Shown here one piece after another: positions 1 through 6,990 of a DNA stretch of 64,000 nt. Numbering within the stretch: the stretch's first letter is position 1; each line of letters starts with the position of its first letter. The notes under the pieces were generated by a model. The model did not search any database. It had not been told where the DNA came from and saw only the letters and a program-made list of their open reading frames with translations. Made by a program: the position numbers and the translations under genes. This DNA comes from DAOTVC01 sp034437215 (GTDB lineage Bacteria > Chloroflexota > Anaerolineae > B4-G1 > SLSP01), in contig DAOTVC010000087.1 in NCBI GenBank assembly GCA_034437215.1, forward strand, positions 1 through 64,000. Direction: 5' to 3'.

Positions 1-2147
1 GCCGCGACGGGGATGAAGGGCATCTCGCCCATGCCCCGGGCGCCCCAGGGGCCGTGCGGCTCAGGGTTCTCGATGATGATGGAGTGCAGCTCGCCGGGGA
101 TGTCGGCGATGGAGGGGATGAGGTAGGTGCTCAGGCTCGCGGAGATGGGAATGCCCCCCTCCTCCACGAAGTTCTCCGTCGTCGCCCAACCCAGCCCCTG
201 GACCACGCCGCCTTCAATCTGCCCCTCCAGAAGGCGCGGGTTGATGGCCTGCCCCACGTCGTTGGCGCAGACCGCGCGGGGGAAGTAGTACTCACCGATC
301 TCGGTGTCGACGCCGATCTCCAGCCCCACGGTGGCGTAGCCGTAGGAGAAGTTGGGGTCGGAGTGGCCCGTCTCGATGTCGATCTGGGTGGTGGGCGGCG
401 CGTAGTAGGTGTACTCGGCCTGGGCGGGGCGCTCCTCGTCCCGCCACTTCTCCAGGACCGCGTCCGCCGCGCCCTGCAGGGCGTTCCCGATCATGAAGGT
501 CATGCGCGAGGCGGAGCAGGAGCCGGAGCTCTCGGTGAGGGCCGTGTCGGCCTCCTCCAGCCGCACCTGCTCAAGCGGGATGCCGAGAGCCTCGGCGGCC
601 ATCTGCCGTACCACCGTGCGCGCCCCCTGCCCCACGTCGGAGCTGGCGGCGTAGACCACCGCCTCCTCGATCTCGGCGCCGCCGTGGAGCTCCATCCCGG
701 CCCACGCCGTCTCCTGGTAGCCGAAGGAGAAGCCCACGTTCTTGAAGGCCAGCGCGATGCCCACGCCGCGCTTCAGGTAGACGGGGTCCTCGGGCAGGGG
801 CTCGATCTGGGGCGCCTCCCATCCGAAGTCCGTCTCCTGCCAGCCCAGGGCCCGGGCGGCGGCGATGAGGCTCTCCCGCAGGCCGCGGGCGTCGTCGGGC
901 AGGGGCTCGCCCCAGGGCATGGGGTCGTCGCCCTGCACCAGGTTGCGCAGCCGGATCTCCACGGGGTCCATGTTCAGGGCCTCGGCCAGCTTGTGCATCT
1001 GCGACTCGGCGATGAAGTTGCCCTGCGGAGCGCCGAAGCCCCGGAAGGCGCCGCCGGGTACGTTGTTGGTGTAGGCGGCGATGACGTCCGTCTTGATGTG
1101 GGGGATCTTGTAGGGGCCGTTGCAGGTGAGGAGCAGGTTGCCCATCACCTTGTTCGTCGTGTAGATGTAGGCGCCCGCGTCGGCGATGACCTCCGTCTCG
1201 GTGCCGAGCAGGTGCCCGTCCTCGTCGGCGGCCCAGCGGGCGCGGGCGAAGGCCCGGTGGCGCTTGTGGTGCCCCTTGATGGACTCCTCGCGGGACCAGA
1301 CCACCTTCACGGGACGCTGGAGCTTCCACGCCGCCAGCGCCAGGACGATCTGCACCGACATGTCCTCCTTGCCGCCGAAGGCGCCGCCGATGGCGGGGTA
1401 GATGATGCGGATGCGGTCGCGCTCCATGTCAAGGGCGTAGGCGACTTGCTCCTGGTCCTCGTGGGCCCACTGCCCGCCCACGATCACGGTGATCCGTTCC
1501 TCCTCGTCGATGTAGGCCAGCCCGGCCTCGGGCTGCAGGAAGGCGTGCTCCTGGCCCGGGATCTCGTACTCCGCCTCGACGATGGCGGCGGCGTCGGCCC
1601 AGGCTTCCTCCACGTTACCCCGGCGGATGCGGTGGTGGGAGACGACGTTGCCCTCGAAGCGCAGCTCCGGGTGGATGGGCGTGCGTTCGTGGGGCGGGTG
1701 GAGCTGCGGGGCGTCGGGCTCCAGCGCCTTGCGGGGGTCGGTGACGATGGGGAGCTCCTCGTACTCCACCCGGATGAGGTCTCGGGCCCGTGCCGCCGTG
1801 TTCTCGCTCTCGGCGACCACCACGGCCACCTGGTCGCCCACGAAGCGCACCACGTCGGCCCCCTCCCGGTCGCTGCCGGGACCGCAGAGCACGGGCTGGT
1901 CGGGGTACTGGAGCCCGTAGGCGTTGACGGGCACGTCGGCGGCGGTGAAGATGGCGACGACGCCCGGGACCTCTGCGGCCTCCGCACTATCGATCTGCAA
2001 GATGCGCGCGTGGGGCCGGCCGGCGAAGAGGATCTTCATGTGCAGCTGCCCCTCCATGTTGAAGTCGCCGGGGTAGAGCGCCTCCCCGGTGACCTTGGCC
2101 TCTGCGTCGAAGCGAATGACGGGCTGTCCGACGTATTTACCCTGCAT
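1..2147 (-). CDS. Xanthine dehydrogenase-family molybdopterin-binding (large) subunit, partial
   Basis: Open frame reading leftwards from ATG at 2147 (preceded by AAGGAG) and running off the window edge, so the C-terminus is missing; 715 codons are visible. It has the layout of the molybdenum-hydroxylase large subunit: N-terminal Ald_Xan_dh_C-type domain (MQGKYVGQPVIRFDAEAKV...), then the Mo-cofactor domain with GGAFGGKEDMSVQ near residue 255, the RGFGAPQG loop, DVGQGARTVVRQMAAEALG, and GARGMGEMPF at the window edge, whose Glu sits where the family has its catalytic Glu. The enzyme would hydroxylate a purine or other N-heterocycle, passing electrons to the Fe-S/FAD subunit encoded at 4237-5664. 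Substrate cannot be read from sequence; the PNP-like gene next door favours purines. Long antisense ORFs here are codon-bias shadows. Confidence 0.93.
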   Translation of the reverse strand, partial: MQGKYVGQPVIRFDAEAKVTGEALYPGDFNMEGQLHMKILFAGRPHARILQIDSAEAAEVPGVVAIFTAADVPVNAYGLQYPDQPVLCGPGSDREGADVVRFVGDQVAVVVAESENTAARARDLIRVEYEELPIVTDPRKALEPDAPQLHPPHERTPIHPELRFEGNVVSHHRIRRGNVEEAWADAAAIVEAEYEIPGQEHAFLQPEAGLAYIDEEERITVIVGGQWAHEDQEQVAYALDMERDRIRIIYPAIGGAFGGKEDMSVQIVLALAAWKLQRPVKVVWSREESIKGHHKRHRAFARARWAADEDGHLLGTETEVIADAGAYIYTTNKVMGNLLLTCNGPYKIPHIKTDVIAAYTNNVPGGAFRGFGAPQGNFIAESQMHKLAEALNMDPVEIRLRNLVQGDDPMPWGEPLPDDARGLRESLIAAARALGWQETDFGWEAPQIEPLPEDPVYLKRGVGIALAFKNVGFSFGYQETAWAGMELHGGAEIEEAVVYAASSDVGQGARTVVRQMAAEALGIPLEQVRLEEADTALTESSGSCSASRMTFMIGNALQGAADAVLEKWRDEERPAQAEYTYYAPPTTQIDIETGHSDPNFSYGYATVGLEIGVDTEIGEYYFPRAVCANDVGQAINPRLLEGQIEGGVVQGLGWATTENFVEEGGIPISASLSTYLIPSIADIPGELHSIIIENPEPHGPWGARGMGEMPFIPVA

Positions 2148-2189
2148 CTGTCGTCTCCTTGTGGATCTTTAAGTCTGTTAACTCAGCAC

Positions 2190-2445
2190 GAGCGTGGCAG
2201 TAGTTGCTTAGGTCGCAGTCCAGGTTGATCTCAGCGGCCCCTCCCCCTGCCCCCTCCCCTTCGGCGCTGCGCGCCGTGGGGAGGGGGTGTCCTATTTAGT
2301 GGGTAGTTGCGCGGCGCCACAGCGCCGCGCAACTACCCACTTTCAAAATTCCCCTTCCCCCGCACAGAGTGCCGGACGTTGCAGATCTAGGTGCGTTGCG
2401 GGGGAAGGGGTTGGGGATGGGGGTATGTAAATGGGCACATAACTT
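2190..2445 (-). repeat. Three-hairpin intergenic element, copy A
   Basis: This fills the 320-base gap between the PNP-like gene and the Mo subunit. Read on the minus strand it holds three stems in series: a GC stem closing with CCCCTTCCCCCGCA / TGCGGGGGAAGGGG followed by a short T-run; a middle stem GTGGGTAGTTGCGCGGCG / CGCCGCGCAACTACCCAC (plus-strand arms about 2299-2340); and a third stem CCCCTCCCC..GCGCC / GGCGC..GGGGAGGGG. The same element recurs, inverted, at 44222-44475. It starts about 25 bases after the upstream stop codon. Confidence 0.85.
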
Positions 2446-2467
2446 GAGATGTGAAGGAACACTGTTG

Positions 2468-4198
2468 TCACCGCTCCTGATAGCCCTCACCCGTCTCCAG
2501 GATGAGGATGCGGCGCAGGACGGCGACGCTCGTCGCGTAGGTGGGGTCCATCCCGTAGTAGGAGAGGTTGTAGCTCAGGTTCTGCCCCTTGCTGATGGGC
2601 GTGTCGGAGGCGTAGTGGAGGATGCCGATTTCGAAGGGGCTGAGGTAGAGGTTGACGATCTCGTTGGTGGGGTAGCGGCGGGGGCGGATAAACTCGTAGA
2701 CGGCGGAGAGGTAGGGCCCGGCCTCCATCTCCGCGTCGGTGTAGCCGGCGTTGAGAAAGCCCCGCATGTAGGACTCGTTCTGCAGGAAGGTGCCCCGCAC
2801 GGTGATGGCCCGCTGGTTGTCGAGGACGTCGCCGTAGACGAGGTAGCGGGCGACATTCGCGGCGTCGAAGATGTTGTTGAAGAGGTAGGTGTTCTTCGAG
2901 TGCTCGTCGTAGACGGCGTTGGGGATAAGCACGTCACCCAGCCGGGCGTTGAGGGTGGCGGCTTTCCCCAGGACGTAGAGCCCGCGCAGCGAGCCGACGC
3001 TGGCGGCGACCCGGGTGAGCAGGTGGTAGGCCGCGAAGCCCAGGGGGTAGTCGATGTTCAGGATGATGGCGTTGCTCTCGCGGAGCTTCCCGAGGGGCAG
3101 ATCCTGCAGGCGGGGGTCAACGTGCTCCGGCTCCAGCTCCTCGACGCGGATGACCTGCGCCTCGAGGTCGAAGGTCTGCTCGCTGCTGGGGATGCGGGTG
3201 ATCCCGTGCGCCCGCTCGTCCGCGGCACGCTCCTCGAGCAGCTCCTCGCCCTCGGGCGTGCTGAGATACTTCTTGAGGACGTAGTAGAGGAAATTCGACC
3301 AGTTGCTGGGGACCTCGCCCTCCTGGATGCGCCGGGCCTCCTCCTTCAGCTCTTCGTCCGCCTCCGACCGCAGGTAGTGGTGCAGGCTTTTCTCGTGGCG
3401 CTGGGCGAAGCCGGTGAGCATGTTCGCCAGGCTGTGGGTGTTGCTCGAGATGAAGTAGACGGGGCGGCTGAAGAGGTCGACGGGCGCCTGCTCGGCGACG
3501 TACCACCACCAGCGCTGCGTGGCCCGCCGGTAGTCGACGTAGGTACCGGCCAGCAGGCGCACCGCCAGGCGTTTGCGGTGTCGACCGATGTCGGCGAGGA
3601 GATCGGGTAGGTCGCGGTCCCAGACCTGGGCCATGCGGCGCCAGGCATCGGGTGAGACGCGGAGGGCCTTGAGGGTGTCCGTCTGCAGGCTGGGGTCGGC
3701 GTCGCCCGTCTCCGCCCACTCAGTCAGCCGCTCGGTGAGCCCGTCCTGCATGGCGATGAGGTGGTGCATCTTGTTCCACTCGATCTGGTAGGCGGTGAGG
3801 ATGGGCACGATGTCGTCGACGTCGGAGATGCTGGCGATGTAGGCGGCGAGGGTCTCCTGTCCGTCGTAGAGCATCCGGCGGCGCCGGCCCGGAGCCGAGA
3901 CCGACAGCCAGGTCTCCACGTCGGTGTAGCCCCGCCGTTCGAAAACCTCCTCGTTCTGCCCCATCACCACCAGGCGAACGTCGCGGATGCAGGTGGGGAG
4001 GCGCAGGCTGCTGTAGATGAAGGCTGCGATGTCGGGCTCCATCTCGTCGGCCCCCCCGTGGAGGGCCGGATGCATGCCGGTGTGGGTCTCCTCGAGGGTG
4101 CGGATCTGCACCTCCTCCGTGGTGCGGAGGAGGGAGTAGTAGGTCCGCATGTAGAGGACGATCTTGTCGGCGACGCCCGTGGGAACGGTTCTTCTCAT
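2468..4198 (-). CDS. Uncharacterised protein with C-terminal nucleoside phosphorylase/AMP-nucleosidase-like domain
   Basis: 576 aa, soluble. I do not recognise the N-terminal ~330 residues (alpha-helical looking, no clear motif). The C-terminal ~200 residues carry signatures of the nucleoside phosphorylase-I superfamily: ILNIDYPLG near 378, LYVLGKAATLNARLGDVLIP near 400 (compare the glycine-rich GHxGGLR..IGDYV strand of AMP nucleosidase), AEMEAGPYLSAV near 487 (the MExE/ME base- and ribose-contact motif) and YASDTPIS near 545 (the SD general-acid motif). It could cleave a nucleoside or nucleotide N-glycosidic bond. It lies between the two genes of a xanthine-dehydrogenase-type enzyme, all on one strand (38 bases from the upstream gene), so a role in purine breakdown is a reasonable inference. 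Superfamily assignment is from motifs only. Confidence 0.7.
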   Translation of the reverse strand: MRRTVPTGVADKIVLYMRTYYSLLRTTEEVQIRTLEETHTGMHPALHGGADEMEPDIAAFIYSSLRLPTCIRDVRLVVMGQNEEVFERRGYTDVETWLSVSAPGRRRRMLYDGQETLAAYIASISDVDDIVPILTAYQIEWNKMHHLIAMQDGLTERLTEWAETGDADPSLQTDTLKALRVSPDAWRRMAQVWDRDLPDLLADIGRHRKRLAVRLLAGTYVDYRRATQRWWWYVAEQAPVDLFSRPVYFISSNTHSLANMLTGFAQRHEKSLHHYLRSEADEELKEEARRIQEGEVPSNWSNFLYYVLKKYLSTPEGEELLEERAADERAHGITRIPSSEQTFDLEAQVIRVEELEPEHVDPRLQDLPLGKLRESNAIILNIDYPLGFAAYHLLTRVAASVGSLRGLYVLGKAATLNARLGDVLIPNAVYDEHSKNTYLFNNIFDAANVARYLVYGDVLDNQRAITVRGTFLQNESYMRGFLNAGYTDAEMEAGPYLSAVYEFIRPRRYPTNEIVNLYLSPFEIGILHYASDTPISKGQNLSYNLSYYGMDPTYATSVAVLRRILILETGEGYQER

Positions 4199-4236
4199 GG
4201 CTTATCCCGGGCTCCAGAAGGCCTGATCGCAGGTCA

Positions 4237-5664
4237 TCATTCCCCGGCTACCACTTTCTCCACCGCCTGGATGATCTTGTAGTAACCCGTGCAGCGACAG
4301 AGGTTGCCGCTGAGGGCGGTGACGATCTGCTCGCGGGTGGGGGTCCGGTGCTCCTGCAGGAGGTTCGCCGCGCTCATCACGAAGCCCGGCGTGCAGTAGC
4401 CGCACTGGACGGCGTCCTCCTCGATGAAGGCGCGCTGGACGGGGTGCAGCTCGCCCTCCTGCGCCAGCCCCTCGATGGTGACGACGTTGGCGACGTGGGC
4501 GCGCGGCGCGGGCGTCAGACAGGCCAGGACGGCGACGCCGTCGAGCCAGACGGTGCAGGAGCCGCACTCCCCCTCCTCGCAGCCGGATTTGGTCCCCGTA
4601 AGACCCAGGTCCTCGCGCAGCATGTGGAGCAGCGTCTTGCCGTTGGCGCCGTAGACGACGACGTTCTCGCCGTTGACGGTGCACTGGATGGGCTCCTCGC
4701 CCCGCGTGTGGTGGGTGACGGTGTTGCCCGAGAGACGGGGGCGGTGGCGCGACTTCCCCCAAAGCAGCACCATCTCCTCGGGGCGGGGGATGCTGGTCTC
4801 CCGCACGCCGTCACGGATGATGTAGAGGCCACGCTCTACCAGCGATTTCACCTCCTCGCTGCGGAACCAGGCGGAGCCCCGGACGTCGTCGATGGGGCGG
4901 GCGGCCTGGACCGCCAGCTCCGCCGCCCGGTGGACCACCTCGTCGTCGAGGGGGCGTCCCTGCAGGTGGACCTCGGCCTCCTCCGCCCGCACGATGGTCG
5001 GTGCGACGCAGCCCAGCGCGATCCGCGCCTCGCTGATCTTGCCCCGCTGCAGCCCCAGGATGAGGGCCGCGTTGACGCTGGCGATGGACAGGGTCTTGCG
5101 CAGGCGCAGCTTCAGGAAGACGCCCCGGTGGTGCTCCTCCAGGGGCCGGAAGGCGATGTCAGTGAGCATCTCGTCGGGCTCGAGAACGGTGCAGCGGACG
5201 TGGGAGTAGAAGTCGCGAAGGGGCAGCGTCCGCGCGCCTCTCCGGCTGCGCAGCGTCACCCGGGCATTGAGAGCCTCGAGGGTGGTGAGGGTGTCGTTGG
5301 CGGGTGTGGCGGTGACGATGTTGCCGGCGATAGTGCCCCGGTTGCGCAGCTGGGGCCCGCCCACGTTCCAGCAGGTCTGGGCCAGCGGCAGAGCGCGCTC
5401 CTGAAGGAGCGGCGAGGCTGCCGCCTGGGCGTGGGTGACCAGGGGACCGATGTGGATGAGGTCATCGTCGCCCGTGCGGATCTCGTCCAGACCGCCGGTG
5501 CGGGTGACGTCGATGAGGACGCGTGGCGAACGCACCTCGTGCTTGATCTCGACGACGAGATCCGTGCCGCCCGCGACGATGCGCGCCTCTTCGCCGTGCT
5601 CGTCCAGCAGGCGGAGGGCTTCATCCAGCGAAGTCGGTGTGTAGTAAACGTCCCAGAGACCCAT
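4237..5664 (-). CDS. Xanthine dehydrogenase-type FAD-binding / [2Fe-2S] fusion subunit
   Basis: 475 aa; start ATG 5664 follows AAGGAG. Residues 1-170 are an FAD_binding_5 domain (ARIVAGGTDLVVEIK; NRGTIAGNIVTATPANDT), 175-280 a CO-dehydrogenase flavoprotein C-terminal domain, and about 320-475 a complete small-subunit module: plant-type ferredoxin cysteines (CEEGECGSC ... C) and the second cluster motif CGYCTPGF ... CRCTGYY. This subunit takes electrons from the Mo site through two [2Fe-2S] clusters to FAD. The order FAD then Fe-S is the reverse of the eukaryotic XDH chain (Fe-S, FAD, Mo). Partner is the Mo subunit at 1-2147, separated from it by the PNP-like gene. Confidence 0.93.
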   Translation of the reverse strand: MGLWDVYYTPTSLDEALRLLDEHGEEARIVAGGTDLVVEIKHEVRSPRVLIDVTRTGGLDEIRTGDDDLIHIGPLVTHAQAAASPLLQERALPLAQTCWNVGGPQLRNRGTIAGNIVTATPANDTLTTLEALNARVTLRSRRGARTLPLRDFYSHVRCTVLEPDEMLTDIAFRPLEEHHRGVFLKLRLRKTLSIASVNAALILGLQRGKISEARIALGCVAPTIVRAEEAEVHLQGRPLDDEVVHRAAELAVQAARPIDDVRGSAWFRSEEVKSLVERGLYIIRDGVRETSIPRPEEMVLLWGKSRHRPRLSGNTVTHHTRGEEPIQCTVNGENVVVYGANGKTLLHMLREDLGLTGTKSGCEEGECGSCTVWLDGVAVLACLTPAPRAHVANVVTIEGLAQEGELHPVQRAFIEEDAVQCGYCTPGFVMSAANLLQEHRTPTREQIVTALSGNLCRCTGYYKIIQAVEKVVAGE

Positions 5665-5763
5665 GACTTAGCTCCTTCGTGGTCGTTTTCAACCGGTAGT
5701 ATAGTTCGGATCGGCGCATAAAGCAACGGAGTGGCTGCCGGATGAGGCTGCTTCTTCTGTTGC

Positions 5764-6699
5764 CTACACCTGCTCCTTGATCTCCCGGATGAGGTAGAGA
5801 GGTCGATCCCGCGCCTCGTTGTAGATGCGGCCGATGTACTCCCCCAGAATCCCCACGGCCCAGAGCTGGACGCCGCCCATGAAGAGCACCAGGCTGGCGG
5901 TCAGCCCCTGCCCTGCCAAAGGCGCGCTGCCCTGCAGGCGCAGGATCAGCAGGACGAGGGCCAGGAGCAGCCCCGCGGCGACGGCGACGAAGCCCGCCCA
6001 CATCGCCAGCTTCAGGGGGAGAAAGGAGAAGCCCGTGATGGCGTCCAGCGCCAGGCGGAACATCTTGCGGAAGGGGTACTTCGTCTCTCCGGCCTCGCGG
6101 GCGTAACGGCGGTAGGGGACGCCCGTCTGGCGGAAACCCACCCAGGAGACCATCGCCCGCACGAAGCGGTGCTTCTCCCGCATCCGCCGCAGGGCCTCGA
6201 TGACGGCGCGGTCCAGGAGGCGGAAGTCCCCCGCCTCCATGGGGATGGCCACATCGGTCAGGGTCTGGATGATGCGGTAGAAGAGGCGGGCGGTGAAGAG
6301 CTTGAACCAGGTCTCGCCCTCGCGCTCCCGCCGCACGGCGTAGACCACCTCGTAGCCCTCCTGCCACTTGGCGATGAGCTCGGGGATGACCTCCGGCGGG
6401 TCCTGCAGGTCGGTGTCGATGACGACGACGGCGTCCCCGCGGGTGTGGTCCATCCCGGCGGTGATGGCGATCTGGTGCCCGAAGTTGCGGGCGAAATGGA
6501 TGACGACGATGTGCTTGGGATCCCACTCGTAGAGCTCGTCGAGGATCTCCGGGGTGCGGTCGCGACTGCCGTCGTTGACCAGCACCAGCTCCCAGGGCTC
6601 GCCCAGAGGCTCCAGGGCGTCACGTACCCGTTCGTAGAACTGCTTGATGAGTACTTCCTCATTGTAGACGGGGCCAACGATTGAATAGCGTGGTTTCAT
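5764..6699 (-). CDS. GT2 family glycosyltransferase, polyprenyl-phosphate sugar synthase type (GtrB/DPM1-like)
   Basis: 311 aa. Starts MKPRYSIVGPVYNEE, the classical GT2 strand, and has the metal/nucleotide-sugar motif VVIDTDLQDPPEVI near residue 95 and the acceptor-side RxxGxTKYPFRKM pattern (AGETKYPFRKMFRLALDA) near 200. Two hydrophobic segments at about 212-290 would anchor it in the cytoplasmic membrane. Enzymes of this build move a hexose from an NDP-sugar onto polyprenyl phosphate for later transfer to cell-surface glycans. The gene is isolated on the minus strand, with no obvious partner flippase or GT-C gene next to it. Sugar specificity cannot be called. Confidence 0.85.
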   Translation of the reverse strand: MKPRYSIVGPVYNEEVLIKQFYERVRDALEPLGEPWELVLVNDGSRDRTPEILDELYEWDPKHIVVIHFARNFGHQIAITAGMDHTRGDAVVVIDTDLQDPPEVIPELIAKWQEGYEVVYAVRREREGETWFKLFTARLFYRIIQTLTDVAIPMEAGDFRLLDRAVIEALRRMREKHRFVRAMVSWVGFRQTGVPYRRYAREAGETKYPFRKMFRLALDAITGFSFLPLKLAMWAGFVAVAAGLLLALVLLILRLQGSAPLAGQGLTASLVLFMGGVQLWAVGILGEYIGRIYNEARDRPLYLIREIKEQV

Positions 6700-6880
6700 C
6701 TGCTTGTGTCTCCAGAAGTGGTCAAGATCTGTCGAATCATCGTTTCAGACTGAGCCGGTTCAGTGCCGGCTCGTCCCGGCAGCGTGGTTGCCCTCGTGTT
6801 CATAAGAGGAAGTATACCCCTGCCTCCGGGGAGAGCAACCTGTCGGAGGTGGGTGTTTCTATCCAGGGGGGTGTGAGTTT

Positions 6881-6920
6881 GAAGCGTGAAACGTAAAGTG
6901 CTCCTCACGTTTCACGCTTC
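6881..6920. repeat. GTTTCACG-type intergenic repeat forming a 14-bp perfect inverted repeat
   Basis: Arms GAAGCGTGAAACGT (6881-6894) and ACGTTTCACGCTTC (6907-6920) are exact inverses with a 12-base spacer. It sits between pheT (ending 6991) and the glycosyltransferase start. Related sequence occurs at 27266-27299 and 41697-41725. There is no T-tract, so it is not a standard intrinsic terminator. I see nothing else in 6700-6990. Confidence 0.7.
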
Positions 6921-6990
6921 ACGATAGGTTCCCCCTCAACATGCCGGAGAGAGACCAGGATGGGCAGCGATCGTGCCGGCCTCTCTTACG

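Noticed and set aside
54..2228. 724-aa plus-strand ORF opposite the Mo subunit
   Set aside because: Antisense shadow of a high-GC gene; low-complexity G/V/L/D/H-rich product with no domain, while the minus strand encodes a clear Mo hydroxylase.
6881..6920. parS site
   Set aside because: Only half-site octamers match; no contiguous GTTTCACGTGAAAC palindrome here, at 27275 or at 41697.
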